NCBI GenBank assembly: GCA_012934845.2
Contig: WNNJ02002126.1
Span: forward strand, 212,624 to 276,623
DNA length: 64,000 nt
Source of the DNA: Pomphorhynchus laevis
Lineage: Eukaryota > Acanthocephala > Palaeacanthocephala > Echinorhynchida > Pomphorhynchidae
Reading direction: 5' to 3'
The notes under the pieces are model-generated. The model saw nothing but the letters and a program-made list of their open reading frames with translations, had not been told where the DNA came from and searched no databases. Each line of letters begins with the position of its first letter. The first letter of the stretch is position 1. This document shows, piece by piece, positions 10,846 through 22,646 of the stretch. The translations under genes and the position numbers were made by a program.

Positions 10846-11790
10846 CATTATTGAGAATTCTTAGCGAATTCAAATGATCATATATGCGTCTATTTAGTAT
10901 GCGCTCAATCACTTTGCATACAATTATAGTTAGACTTATTGCCCTATAGTTATTTGGATCATCTTGTTCACCATTTTTATAAATTGGTACTACAATCGTT
11001 TTTTCCAGGCAGCAGGTAACTTCGAGATGCGCAAGCTCAACTCAAATATGGAAGCTAATGGCTCAACCAGAACAGGAGCAAGTAACTTAAGAAGTTGGGG
11101 GTGGATATTGTCTGGGTCTGCTGCTAATGATCTAGATAACCTAGCCAATTCAACAAACACCTCATGTGCTGTTATCGTTAAAACTGGAGAATCAATTTCT
11201 ACCTGTTGTGATGATGCATCTCTACATATGCTAGAGAAAGCAGATGGTGTTAGCTCAAAAGCGGATGCAAGCACTTCTGATATGTTGTCTGGCGATGTCA
11301 CTCGAGTGTTACCGTCTCTTAAAGATGAAATAGCTGGTAGCAGAGCTCTGGATCCTTTCACATAAGCCCAATTTTTTTTGGTTCTGTATCAATTTGTAAA
11401 GCTAATTGATCTTCAAAACTTTGCCTTTTTGTAATCTTAAGGCGATTGAAGAAATTACGGAACATTGTATACCGCTTTTTTAAATTATTCCGATGACGGC
11501 TTAGTTCAAATAGTCGGTTCCTATGCTTGAGAGCATATCGCAATTCAGTGTCAAACCAAGGAGGATATTTAGTTTTACTTTTTGGTACTAAACGGAGTGG
11601 TGCAAACTTATCTGCAAGAGCTACTAAACCTGATTCGATAACATGCCACATTACCTCGATATCTTCACTAGCACAGTTGAATGATGTTCCTAGTGCCGCC
11701 TCTCGTAATGAGTCTTCATCAATGTGTTGCCAAGATCTTTTCGACACTATCAGATTTTCCACTTTTGGGATAATAACCTAGGCAAATAAT
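10820..11790 (-). mobile_element. CR1-like LINE, ORF2 linker and reverse transcriptase fingers
   Basis: Minus strand. The frame at 11358-11762 reads an endonuclease-RT linker (KYPPWFDTELRYALKHRNRL, typical of CR1). The frame at 10990-11361 continues into LAADPDNIHPQLLKLLAP and FELSLRISKLPAAWKK. 10825-10985 continues with NYRAISLT...ERILNRRIYDHLN...NAQHGFRHRR. The RT palm is absent: at 10807-10845 the element passes into an L2-like element. At least one frameshift near 11360 makes it a pseudogene. 11790-11840 is unassigned. Confidence 0.8.
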
Positions 11791-11839
11791 TGAATAAGAT
11801 CATGCAACAATCGCTCAATCCAATGGGAATCTGATAGCT

Positions 11840-12936
11840 CATATTACTCATCAAAACATATTCTCCCTTCTCCGCTCTGCCTTACTCAAATCGTCTCTAT
11901 CATTACCCACAAAAACATATTCATCTCCTCACGATCTCGCCTTTCTCTTCGACTCTGAACTCACATCCACTCTCGATATTCTCTTGCCCTTCAAGTCTCA
12001 CCCACACCGTCGCTTGCACCGTGCCCCATGGTTTGACATCCAATGTCTACTCTCAAAGCGTCGACTCCGCCATGCTTTTCGAATCTATCACCGCTCTCTC
12101 AGACGCGATTTCCGCTCGATCACTCCGTCTTTCCGTGATTCCTATCTTGCTCATCGCCGGTCTCATCTCCACCTACTACGTACCAAATTCAACTCCTTCT
12201 GGCAGCATAAAATCATCACTTCATTCAACTCTAAGACTCTCTGGCATACTTTTAACTCAATCCTGGCTCGTTCCTCTACGCCGTGCAACATCAATGCTAA
12301 TGATTATTCGTCATTTCTCAAGACTAAAGTATCCACGCTGCTCTCTCACAACACGGTCTCCATCCTATCCCACTCTGCCCCGCCTAGCATCATCCTTCCG
12401 GAACTCTTTCATCTTCTCCCTGTCTCACCTACAGAAATATCATCTGTCCTCATGTCCTTGCCCAACAAAACCTCACCCGCCGATCCCCTGCCTACCCACA
12501 TATTAAAATCTATATGCTCATTGATATCCCCATTTCTCACAACCTTGTTTAACTCGTCCATCCGCAGTCGCATCTTCCCTTCACACTGGAAATCCGCAAT
12601 CGTTCGTCCCGTCCTTAAAAAACATTCGCTCGACCCCTCCCTTCCTTCTAGCTATCGCCCCATTTCGCTACTCCCTACTCTTTCTAAGCTCTTAGAACGC
12701 CTCATCTTAATACAAATCAACGCTTATCTCTCCTCATCCAATCTGTACCCTCCTTTCCAATCCGCTTTCCGCTCTAATCACTCGACAGAAATCGCATGCA
12801 TAAAAGTGTACAACGACTTACTCATTTCTCGAGACAAGGCTCTATATAGTGTTCTCATCTCCCTCGACCTCTCCTCCGCATTCGACATTGTCGACCACTC
12901 CGTCCTCCTTTCTCGCCTTCGTTATGATTACGGATG
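11840..12936 (+). mobile_element. L2-like LINE (family A), linker and reverse transcriptase N-terminal half
   Basis: A 317-codon open frame (11984-12937) encodes the linker between endonuclease and reverse transcriptase (HPHRRLHRAPWFDIQCLLSK) and the RT fingers and first palm motif: SPADPLPTHILKS, HWKSAIVRPVLKKHS, SYRPISLLPTLSKLLERL, NHSTEIACIKVYNDL, LDLSSAFDIVDHS. It breaks off after RLRYDYG, exactly where a duplicated R2/NeSL-like block begins. The missing half resembles 27140-28240. The open frame and good motifs suggest a young insertion, later cut by rearrangement. The endonuclease domain is missing on the 5' side. Confidence 0.85.
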
Positions 12937-12963
12937 AAACTCGGATCATGATGATCCGAGTTT
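12937..12963. repeat. Fold-back inverted repeat at L2/duplication junction
   Basis: aaactcggatc (12937-12947) and gatccgagttt (12953-12963), perfect over 11 bp, with spacer atgat. The right arm is native to the duplicated block: it is also present at 17034-17044, where no left arm exists. The left arm is therefore a junction-specific filler. Confidence 0.9.
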
Positions 12964-13340
12964 GCGGCGAACACGGTGGGCTATCTTTGGGAGGCATAGT
13001 AAGTGCCACCAAGCTGATTCGTTAGTGGGGTCGGAAGCGACATCATTCATTAACTCAGAGAGTTTTGTTGCTATTAACGATCTTACCTCACGAGGAATGC
13101 GGCGGACTATACGACCGTTGTCGTCAATAATCTTCAAACATAGTGAGCGACCGCGCAGAAGGCTATCGTCATCGTTGTCAGACGCGTGTTCGTTAGAGTT
13201 GGTGTCAGTGACAATCAATTATATTCTCGTGTAGCCATAACCCAGGCAGCTATGGTTCGGGCCGTGTTTGCGCACCATTTTATTCAGGTTGTTACGAACT
13301 CTCGGCGGTAAACGGCGCACTCTGAGAGTTTCTGAAGATT
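12946..13340 (-). mobile_element. R2/NeSL-like LINE, N-terminal region (duplicated fragment)
   Basis: Minus strand reads LRVRRLPPRVRNNLNKMV, then KIIDDNGRIVRRIPREVRS, LIATKLSELMNDVASDP and WWHLLCLPKIAHR. This resembles the region ahead of the reverse transcriptase in LINEs of the R2/NeSL type, which use a restriction-like endonuclease. There are no downstream domains here, because the copy ends at the junction at 12946. The same sequence at 17027-17420 is continuous with an RT region. Confidence 0.55.
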
Positions 13341-13560
13341 GTAGGTTACTGTGTTTTGCACGGTTAGCACGGCAGTGGTTATTGTTTGAGTCGAAACATT
13401 AATCCTAGTAATCCCCACGCTCGTTCCGCTTGAAGTTTGCTGGCAACGTCGGTCGACGTGTTACATCTTCAGGCGAACTTTGTAATCATGATTTGAGTAC
13501 GCTTTTGTTATCAGTTTGTTGATGGGACGTTTTAGGCTGATGTCCTTTATAATTGTATGA

Positions 13561-13974
13561 TATCTTGTATAATTTATTGTAAGTATTTATATCTAGGACA
13601 ATTTTTTAATAATGATATAATTAAATATAATGAAAAGATAATGAAAATTCACTTAAATGAATCACAGCCAAACACTTGAATTCTTGCGTTTTTAATAAAT
13701 TTTTTACCATTGAATTGATATCTGAAAAGAAAAAATGCTTCTATTTTTGATATTCGACGCAGAATTCACATTTATATAAAACGCATAATAAATACGACTT
13801 TTCCAAATAAATTGACAAATAAAATTAGTTTTTACCTAAACCGAATACATCTAGATAGAAAGAAAAATGGTTTATATTTTTGGTGAGCTACAAACAATAG
13901 CCATCGCTCAAACAATAAAATCCAAAATCAACATAACATCAATCAGCTAAGATATCGGTTTAAAAAAAAGATTT
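13561..13974. other. AT-rich non-coding stretch
   Basis: No open frame or RNA gene recognised. It is part of the 1,892-bp duplication and is repeated at 17642-18055. Confidence 0.6.
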
Positions 13975-14745
13975 ATTTTAACGTGGCAAATGCGTGCCAG
14001 CGCACGCTTACATGACCACAACAAAACAAAAATGTAAATCATGTGTTGAGAAAGTGTGAACGGAGGAGGTGTTTGAACGTGATAAAAAAGGGAGTGCGGC
14101 GGACGTCGAGAGGGAGTTGATTTCAGGCGAGTAAGGCGGCGACGAGGAGGGATTGGAGACCGTAGTTGATGGAGTAACTAGGAACGTGGAGTAAGAGGGT
14201 ATGACAAGAACGAAACGATAGCGAGGTGGGGCGAGTCTCGTCTAAGAAAGGAAGGTTGACGAACGATGGGGATCCGACAGCGATGAGACGAAAAGTAACG
14301 AGAAGAAGGCGGAGTTTGATGCGGATGGTGGGCCAGGAGAGTTGGGCAAAATATGTGGATGTGTGGTCGAAGCGACGGATACGAAAGAGCACTCGAACGG
14401 CGTTGTTGATTATGCGTTGTAGGGGTAGGATGATGGATTTTGGAGAATTCGTGAAAAAGCTAAGACAGTAATCGATTTTAGGGAAACGAAGCGATGAAAG
14501 AAGAGACATACAAGAACGAAAGTCTATAAGGGGGCGGATACGGCGGATGTCACGGAGAATTAAGTTAGACGAGCGCACCTGTCACGGACGAGGGGTTTAA
14601 GGGAAATGTGATCATTGAAATGGAAGCTTAAGAATGTGAGATTATGTATTATGGGGATGATCGATGAGTCAGAATATACAGTGGGAGGAGATATGTTTGT
14701 TTTACGGGGGAGGATCCACATTATTTTAGACTTGTCGGAGTTTAT
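13975..14745 (-). mobile_element. L2-like LINE (family A) C-terminus and 3' end, copy 1
   Basis: A 151-codon frame (14123-14578) gives the RT C-terminal region: SSNLILRDIRRIRPLIDFR, then SLRFPKIDYCLSFFTNSPKS, LPLQRIINNAVRVLFR and LLHVPSYS. It ends with the family-A 3' tail, including the GCGTGCGCTGGCACGC hairpin (13995-14010). Upstream, the frame runs to KSKIMWILP and stops at an inserted AT-rich stretch (about 14745-14837) that replaces the expected sequence. 5'-incomplete. It is duplicated at 18056-18826. Confidence 0.82.
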
Positions 14746-14837
14746 GCTGTAAGTACTTAGTAATCAAGAATTGTTAAACTAGTGATTGTTAAATTGTTTA
14801 ACTTTTGATTTTAAAGTAATCCAAAAATAAATGATGC

Positions 14838-15195
14838 GCATTGAAGCATACATTATTTCATAACTTAAACTCTTATTTCTAATATGATGCTGAGAAAACT
14901 TATTTTAATCCATATTTAAATTGGATTAAATATAATATTTAATTGGATTAATTAGCAGCACTGATCCGGGGTGCTAACATCATTATGATATATTTAGAAA
15001 AATGGCAAACTTCAGCAATCCGTGTTTTAGCACTATAAATTTACTTGAATGATGAATGTGCCAGAGGGTGTAAGTATTGTTTATTAAAAAGAAAAAAGTG
15101 TAAGTGTATTTAAGAGCCGTGATCACCGAATAATTTGTTTCTTTATTTTTTGTCATTATGTTTCATTAATAACGACATAATGTGCATACAATGAA
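14838..15195. other. AT-rich stretch, nothing recognised
   Basis: Between the duplication copy and the pyrimidine tract. No LINE motifs or long frames. Confidence 0.5.
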
Positions 15196-15312
15196 CTTTC
15201 CCATACTTCCTTCTCCCTCTCCTCTCCCAATTTCCCTTCTCTCTTCTTTCCCGTCCCTTTCCCCTCTTTTATTTCCCCACTTATTCTTCTTTCCCCTCAC
15301 ACTTTTTCATAG
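15196..15312. repeat. Polypyrimidine tract
   Basis: More than 100 bases almost wholly C and T on the plus strand. The frame through it is Ser/Pro/Leu/Phe-rich, which is an effect of composition and not evidence of a gene. Confidence 0.7.
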
Positions 15313-15319
15313 AGCTTTA

Positions 15320-17420
15320 CAGTCGATTGTTTCTGAAGTTTATGGTCCAATGGAACGTCTAAGCCGAATTCAACTTACCACTTCGTGGTGGCATCGGCGC
15401 AATCAAGAGCGTGTAACCCGGTGTTGCGGCTAAGCTCACGGGGAAACATCTGTATAACCAAGTCGTGTACACCGTTAATTAAAGCGACGAAAGAGGAGGT
15501 GGCCGTCTCGAAAGATTGTCGAATGCCTAGACCTCCGAAACGGACTGACAGCGTCGGTTGCCGCCACGCGTTGTCAGGAAGGTGGGTGTTCAATATTTCA
15601 GCTAGTAGTTGTCTCACAACGTCATCGAAGGTCTAAAGGCTTTTGCTGCGGAAGCACGGAGCGGCCCTGAGAAAGAATCCAATCTTAGGGCGGCTGATAT
15701 AATGGCGTAGGAGAAATAGGGCGTCTTGATAATTCAGTTTGGTTAGCCTTGCCCCCCCCCACTCAGCAGAGTTCGGATGTAGCGTCGTCCATAGCTATGC
15801 AAATGTTTTCATCTCTGCCTAATGCCGCTACGAGAAAACTTGCTTTAGAGGGAGGGGTAATTGTGCAACCTGGGAAGTGAAATTCAATAGACCAAACTGA
15901 TGTACCATACTTTGTGATTATCTCGCATTTATATGGGTTTAGAACAAGCCCAATACTCGCGCCCATAGATTTAATAATCTGAATGGTCAAGACAAGCGTA
16001 TCCGTAGTTCCGCTCTGTGCACAGTCGTCGCGATACCAGATATTGAGGTAAGCTTTAAGAGACTTTGTCAGATCGTAAACAGCAAGACAGAATAAGAGGG
16101 TTTCTGCGGATCTCCCTGCTGTGCGCCCTCACATGATGCGATTATGTGATCTCCGAAAATAAGAACAGTCTGACGGTCGAAACAAAGGCTGACAACCAGG
16201 CGAATGACCGGTAAATCTCGTACAACGCGATTAAGGACGCAGTCTCTGTTCACTGAGTTGAATGCGTTTTTTATGTCAAGCTTAACCATGCAAATATCAT
16301 CCGTCAGAGCATCGCGTATAAACGCCCGAAATGCTTCGACAGTCGCTTCGATGCCCCATGGGACTTCCACCACTACCTGGATTAGTAGAGCGGATCGGAA
16401 ACAAGGTTATTGGCGTGCTTGCATGCGAGTTTGCAGCTAAGCGTCTGACTATAAATCCGACTGCTATTGGCCGGATGCCCTCGTCTTTCTTGCGAAATGC
16501 AAGTGGCTTAGCCCCACACACAACGCTCGTGACGTTGCCGTGAATTTCGCCAGCCAGAAGAATCAACATTAGGTTTGAAATTGACACCATTGAATGAACT
16601 GTCGCAAGGTTCGTTGAGAGTTCCCGTAGGTCGCGCAAATGTGTCGACTAAGACGAACCGGACCGCCTGAAAAAGAAAGCGGGAAAGATAGAAATGCAGA
16701 TCTTATTGAATTCGTGGTCACGATAGAACCGACGTGGCTGGACCATATCATTGAACGCTCGCGATTGCCGTTAGCATGCAGATCCGGTGTTGGTGATATA
16801 GTGTAGTTAATCTGCTTTCCTCGTTTGACAGAAGTGCAGTGTCGCTGCAAAGTGTACGTACAAAACATCGTATATAACCGTCATAATTTTTTCTTTAACT
16901 TTACGACACAACTGTGTTTTTCCTAGGGCGGTTGAAGACAGAGCGATGATCGAATGGGCAGTCTCCGGTGTTTAGCGTGGTAGCTGGTAGCTAGAACGTG
17001 CGTTACGCAATGCTACCGACAGGGATTCATGATGATCCGAGTTTGCGGCGAACACGGTGGGCTATCTTTGGGAGGCATAGTAAGTGCCACCAAGCTGATT
17101 CGTTAGTGGGGTCGGAAGCGACATCATTCATTAACTCAGAGAGTTTTGTTGCTATTAACGATCTTACCTCACGAGGAATGCGGCGGACTATACGACCGTT
17201 GTCGTCAATAATCTTCAAACATAGTGAGCGACCGCGCAGAAGGCTATCGTCATCGTTGTCAGACGCGTGTTCGTTAGAGTTGGTGTCAGTGACAATCAAT
17301 TATATTCTCGTGTAGCCATAACCCAGGCAGCTATGGTTCGGGCCGTGTTTGCGCACCATTTTATTCAGGTTGTTACGAACTCTCGGCGGTAAACGGCGCA
17401 CTCTGAGAGTTTCTGAAGAT
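15320..17420 (-). mobile_element. R2/NeSL-like LINE, N-terminal region to RT thumb
   Basis: Minus strand, 5' to 3': an N-terminal region with RRIPREVRS (17027-17420); a linker (16569-16870); RT fingers with GIRPIAVGFIVRRLAA (about 16500); palm A, CMVKLDIKNAFNSVNRD (about 16250); CEGAQQGDPQ (about 16120); a YRDDC-like catalytic site (about 16030); then GLVLNPYKCEI (15930) and RFGGLGIRQS near 15530. The GIRPIAVG form and the gap-free GLGI motif recall elements with a C-terminal CCHC finger and restriction-like endonuclease, but those parts are missing here. Several frameshifts make it a pseudogene. The upstream part lies in the duplicated block. Confidence 0.7.
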
Positions 17421-18918
17421 TGTAGGTTACTGTGTTTTGCACGGTTAGCACGGCAGTGGTTATTGTTTGAGTCGAAACATTAATCCTAGTAATCCCCACG
17501 CTCGTTCCGCTTGAAGTTTGCTGGCAACGTCGGTCGACGTGTTACATCTTCAGGCGAACTTTGTAATCATGATTTGAGTACGCTTTTGTTATCAGTTTGT
17601 TGATGGGACGTTTTAGGCTGATGTCCTTTATAATTGTATGATATCTTGTATAATTTATTGTAAGTATTTATATCTAGGACAATTTTTTAATAATGATATA
17701 ATTAAATATAATGAAAAGATAATGAAAATTCACTTAAATGAATCACAGCCAAACACTTGAATTCTTGCGTTTTTAATAAATTTTTTACCATTGAATTGAT
17801 ATCTGAAAAGAAAAAATGCTTCTATTTTTGATATTCGACGCAGAATTCACATTTATATAAAACGCATAATAAATACGACTTTTCCAAATAAATTGACAAA
17901 TAAAATTAGTTTTTACCTAAACCGAATACATCTAGATAGAAAGAAAAATGGTTTATATTTTTGGTGAGCTACAAACAATAGCCATCGCTCAAACAATAAA
18001 ATCCAAAATCAACATAACATCAATCAGCTAAGATATCGGTTTAAAAAAAAGATTTATTTTAACGTGGCAAATGCGTGCCAGCGCACGCTTACATGACCAC
18101 AACAAAACAAAAATGTAAATCATGTGTTGAGAAAGTGTGAACGGAGGAGGTGTTTGAACGTGATAAAAAAGGGAGTGCGGCGGACGTCGAGAGGGAGTTG
18201 ATTTCAGGCGAGTAAGGCGGCGACGAGGAGGGATCGGAGACCGTAGTTGTTGGAGTAACTAGGAACGTGGAGTAAGAGGGTATGACAAGAACGAAACGAT
18301 AGCGAGGTGGGGCGAGTCTCGTCTAAGAAAGGAAGGTTGACGAACGATGGGGATCCGACAGCGATGAGACGAAAAGTAACGAGAAGAAGGCGGAGTTTGA
18401 TGCGGATGGTGGGCCAGGAGAGTTGGGCAAAATATGTGGATGTGTGGTCGAAGCGATGGATACGAAAGAGCACTCGAACGGCGTTGTTGATTATGCGTTG
18501 TAGGGGTAGGATGATGGATTTTGGAGAATTCGTGAAAAGGCTAAGACAGTAATCGATTTTAGGGAAACGAAGCGATGAAAGAAGAGACATACAAGAACGA
18601 AAGTCTATAAGGGGGCGGATACGGCGGATGTCACGGAGAATTAAGTTAGACGAGCGCACCTGTCACGGACGAGGGGTTTAAGGGAAATGTGATCATTGAA
18701 ATGGAAGCTTAAGAATGTGAGATTATGTATTATGGGGATGATCGATGAGTCAGAATATACAGTGGGAGGAGATATGTTTGTTTTACGGGGGAGGATCCAC
18801 ATTATTTTAGACTTGTCGGAGTTTATGCTGTAAGTACTTAGTAATCAAGAATTGTTAAACTAGTGATTGTTAAATTGTTTAACTTTTGATTTTAAAGTAA
18901 TCCAAAAATAAATGATGC
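17027..18918. repeat. Segmental duplication, copy 2 (1,892 bp)
   Basis: Partner of 12946-14837. This looks like the ancestral context. On the left it is continuous with the R2/NeSL-like RT region. On the right the L2-like LINE resumes at 18919. In copy 1 both flanks are unrelated. Confidence 0.9.
18056..18826 (-). mobile_element. L2-like LINE (family A) C-terminus and 3' end, copy 2
   Basis: As 13975-14745, with about four base differences. The 151-codon frame at 18204-18659 gives the same RT C-terminal motifs (FPKIDYCLSLFTNSPKS, LPLQRIINNAVRVLFR). The tail hairpin is at 18076-18091. After an AT-rich replacement (about 18827-18918) the same LINE continues upstream at 18919-19080. Confidence 0.82.
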
Positions 18919-19080
18919 AGTTGGAGGCAGAAATGCCGATATCGTGTATGCGATGTGCGGGTGCATGAGCATAGATTAGAATGTCATCGGCATATTGCAT
19001 GACCTTAAAGGAGTAAGGTTTGATAAACGGAGATAGATCGCCAAGCAGAAGAGAGAAAAGCAGGGGACCTAGGACTGAAT
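18919..19080 (-). mobile_element. L2-like LINE (family A), catalytic palm fragment
   Basis: Minus strand encodes a stretch ending LLFSLLLGDLSPF, then VMQYADDILIYAHAP with the YADD catalytic motif, and HDIGISASNC. It continues, after an approximately 95-bp replacement, into the C-terminus at 18056-18826. It is broken off at 19080 by a cluster of local repeats. Confidence 0.75.
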
Positions 19081-19500
19081 CAAACTATGATCAAACTATG
19101 ATCAAGGCATTAAAATCAAAAACTATGATCAAGGCACTAAAATCAAACTTTGATCAAGGTATTTAATGAAATGCCTTGATCATAGCAGCGGGGCCCAATA
19201 CATGCTAATAACTTATCAACTTAGATGAAGGTTGATTATCTAGTGTATCTCATTTCTATAACAGAGTATATTATTTATTATCCATCCATAAAGATTTTCC
19301 GAGTTTAAATTTATTTTTAATATTATTGTTTATTTTTATATTTTAAAATATTCTATTTGATCTGATTTTTATAGTAATTTTGTTTGATTATGAAATTTGA
19401 TTATCTAGATTATTATTTGTATTATAATAAAATTATTATTTTATTATAATACGAAGAACATTATTTATTATCCATCCATAAGGATGGATAATGATCAAGG
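19081..19500. repeat. Cluster of local direct and inverted repeats
   Basis: The unit ctatgatcaaggcattaaaa recurs three times in degenerate form at 19085-19165. Perfect inverted arms of 16 bp lie at 19096-19111 and 19170-19185. A stretch ending ttatccatccata occurs at 19271-19290 and again at 19461-19480, where it folds back as an 11-bp hairpin (19467-19477 with 19482-19492). The pattern looks like iterative templated repair. Confidence 0.8.
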
Positions 19501-21295
19501 CATTTAATGAAACTAAATGACTCGATTGATACTATCAAGTACAATTTATTAACTCTCGACTTTCTAAACAGCGTTATTTTTGATTGTAGCAATTCCTCTA
19601 GATTGGCATTTGAGAGATGTGGATATGACAGGCTTCTTAACATCTGCATATCACTAGTTCCTTATGAGGGTGATGTCCATATATCGTGGCAATTGCATCA
19701 TAATTACTTTTTTATTAAATTATAGAAAATAATTATTTCTCCGTATATTATCAGAAGCAATATTATACTATAGCAAGATTTATCAAATTTGTTATAAAAT
19801 TATAGGATAGAGTGTTAGCCTTGTATAGGTTTCAGTTAAACTTTATTTAAAAATTTTATTATATAAGGTACAAGACAACCCAGAAGCTGCTTTGTTTGGT
19901 CAAAGCATAAATTAAAATTAAACTAAATAAAATGTGATTAACTTTTCGCAAAGAATTTCACTTCCCTGTTGACTTACGCTGTGTTTGTCTTATATATAAA
20001 ATAAGTTATCCGTTATGAACTATGAGTACGGTTGTTTTTATACATATTGAAAGGCACAGGTTTAAGGTAACTGTGATGTGTATTTATGACACATTGAATG
20101 CCTTTCTCGTTATGTGTTCTAGACTTATTTCACTGTAAAGAGACGTAAAGTGAAACCACATGTAAAGGTTGTTTTTCGAGTTGTGGTATCAACTCGAAAT
20201 TGTTTTGAGGGTGGTATCCGTAGTCCATATTTCTTTCGTCAAAAATTGAGACACTTTGAGTAACCTCACAAGCTACTCCTGGGTGTGTATTGCCGACCCG
20301 ACATCCATAACAGTATATATGTCAAAACAATATTATATTATTTTTGTGTAAATGACTTTATTATATAAAAATTATATAAAATGGAATGATTTTTAAATCA
20401 TTAATTATGATTTATTAATTATTATTTTATTCGACATAAAATATAACATCATTTTAACAAAATTATCTTACACATTTCTTCCCGATACAAATATAGTATA
20501 TATATGGAGATAAGCAATGCCTAAAAAACTGAAATTATATTGGCATTTAGTTGAATGGAAATGCATCGCTGATGACTTTTGGGAATCTCACTGATATATG
20601 TGATTAAAAATTCCAACTGAGATGCGTGACACAAATGAATATAAATTACCAATATAGAAAGAGGCTTGCCACTTTCAATAAACTTGCGGAAAGTTTGGAA
20701 TTAAAGTACTTTTAAAAGTATCAAGACGGAAACAATGAAGCAAAGTAACGAAAATTACGGAAATTAACGGAAATTACCCTAATTACGTTATAGGACATAA
20801 GGTAGGTGTTGACCAAAGACAGGTATTTTTATCAAAGATAAATTTAATGAAATGGGTTAAAAGTTGTCAACTGACAGTAGGATACTGTTTCAACGATCAG
20901 TGACCATCCAAAAAACCATGGATGTTGAATGCGTATAAGCTTAAAAGATGAACGACAAAAATGTAAATTTAATCCTAATAAAAATTTGAATATATTTATT
21001 GACAAGGCTGTATCTGGAAGCTGTTTTGTATGATCAAAGTACAAATTAAAATAAAACGAAAATTTTATTTAGTTTAAGGTAATATCTATTACATTAAACC
21101 ATCCACAGTAGGAATGAATACGAATTAATTTTTTTTAGATTGTAATAATGGAATATAGTGTTAATGCACATTAAATTAACTCACGGTGCGATAGTCTACC
21201 GCAACAGCTAATTAAGGAGATATTATATATATTATATAGAAGATATCTATTTAAAAGATAGATTTTTAACTGAATTTAAATTATTATATTCATAT
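19501..21295. other. AT-rich stretch without recognised genes
   Basis: No LINE motifs. A 60-bp motif containing agaagctg(c/t)tttgt and caaag...aaattaaaat occurs at 19876-19925 and again near 21010-21060, so the region holds a degenerate dispersed repeat. Short open frames, such as 19507-19725, show no family features. Confidence 0.5.
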
Positions 21296-21299
21296 AAAT

Positions 21300-21760
21300 A
21301 TTAATTAAGAACAAAATGAGCCAAAGGCTCTTCCATTTGCATCACAAACAGGAACAAAATTAAATAGTTTGAAAGTCGATTATATAGTGTCTTGAGGATC
21401 TTTACTATCGAGTCAACGTTCAATCGGTTCTTAAATTTTGAAATGCTTTCTGTCGATAAGGTTTCTTCGGAAAGACTATTCCACGTTTGAATAACACGTC
21501 CACGAGACATCTAATTCGGGTTCGGTTAAATCTATTTATCTTCAACATCCAATAATGACCGCGTAATAAATAATGATCCCTTAGTTTTAAAATATCCTTA
21601 AAGGGATGATTACAATCATATGGACAATATTCCATATTAAGCATAGATCAATCCTCAGTGCATAATGAATGGAGGGTACATCCAGTGTCTTTAACAGATT
21701 TTCATACGAAAGATGACTAACAGAGGGAACTAACTTAGTTGCATTTCTATATACACATTA
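21300..21760 (-). mobile_element. CR1-like LINE, reverse transcriptase C-terminal end
   Basis: Minus strand shows LRDHYLLRGHYWMLK, then RGRVIQTWNSLSEETL, STESISKFKNRLNVD and a stop. This is the last part of a CR1 ORF2 (RGH...F..R...WN.L pattern). Two overlapping frames are needed, so there is at least one frameshift. The 3' UTR carries a GAGCC...GGCTC hairpin (21318-21330). Truncated on the 5' side. Confidence 0.75.
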
Positions 21761-22036
21761 AAAACTAACAAGTTCATCAAGATTATTTGAGTAGCTGAAC
21801 AAAAAATTTTAAGAACTTTAATACATACTTTTCCATCAACTGTATTATCAACTTCCTCTGAGATTAATCGTTTATTAATGGAAAACGGTGAGCTTACGTA
21901 CGACGCCAATTGTTAAGATCTTTTGGTTATTAAAACTTACAAAGTGGACGATTATAAAGAAGAACGATTATCAAGAAAAAGTTAAAAAATTCTTGATTAC
22001 TAAATACTTACAATTGACTTACAAATTCGCCGTTAT

Positions 22037-22646
22037 GACTGGAAAAAAGCGAAAGCAACTCAATAGAACGACTGGAAATACAAATGTTCAGACTACTCAG
22101 GAGTCTTATAAATCCCACCAAATTAAGTGCTCCAACACGGATGCGACATTTGGACATGTGTGTCAGCGACCAATAGCTTCATCAAAAAGTTGAACAATGC
22201 GGATTACATCTCTGGTTATTGTTCAGCCAAGCTTTTCAATGAGCTTAAGACTCGAGTAAGTTACAGATCGTCTGGCTCATCCAATTCAGAAGAGATAGAC
22301 AAGTCACTATGTGCAGAAATGTCACCTGCAACTACTCCTTTTCAACGTATCAACTCAAACATCTTAGACATAACAAGCTGCATAAACGTAGTCAGTTCCA
22401 ACGTTAACTCTCAATTGCCAGTTCCTCCGGTGTTATTCATCATGTCTTCATCAACAAATAATGTTCACGATTCTCAACCAGCACATAATTCCCGCGAATC
22501 CTTATCAACGAACAATCTTAACGAGTCTGCACCAACCAACAATTTGTCTGAGTGCTTGGTCGTGGATTATCACTCCAACAGTGAGTTGGAACAGTCTATT
22601 CCACAGTTACGTTTAAAAGAAAGGTTGAGAAATAAATGGGTATGAA
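22037..22646 (+). mobile_element. CR1-like LINE ORF1 (one frameshift)
   Basis: Plus strand. The start at 22037 opens MTGKKRKQLNRTTGNTN. After about 35 codons the frame shifts, and the second frame (22127-22645) carries a zinc-finger-like segment, CDIWTCVSA...YISGYCSAKLFNELK. A Ser/Asn-rich region with the repeated SLSTNNLNES / APTNNLSE pattern follows. ORF1 of this class is the nucleic-acid-binding partner of ORF2. Sister N-termini lie at 4921 and 31068. It ends abruptly at 22624-22646, where an L2-like element begins, so the conserved C-terminal ORF1 domain is missing. Confidence 0.55.

Larger units (their letters stand above)
12946..14837. repeat. Segmental duplication, copy 1 (1,892 bp)
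   Basis: Matches 17027-18918 in the same orientation at a constant offset of 4,081 bp, so there are no net indels. I see only about four substitutions, all within the L2-like part. It contains the N-terminal region of an R2/NeSL-like LINE, 400 bp of AT-rich DNA and the 3' end of an L2-like LINE. The near identity implies recent duplication, or two assembly versions of one locus. Confidence 0.93.

Noticed and set aside
15182-15433. Open frame through the pyrimidine tract
   Set aside because: Composition is explained by low-complexity CT-rich DNA.
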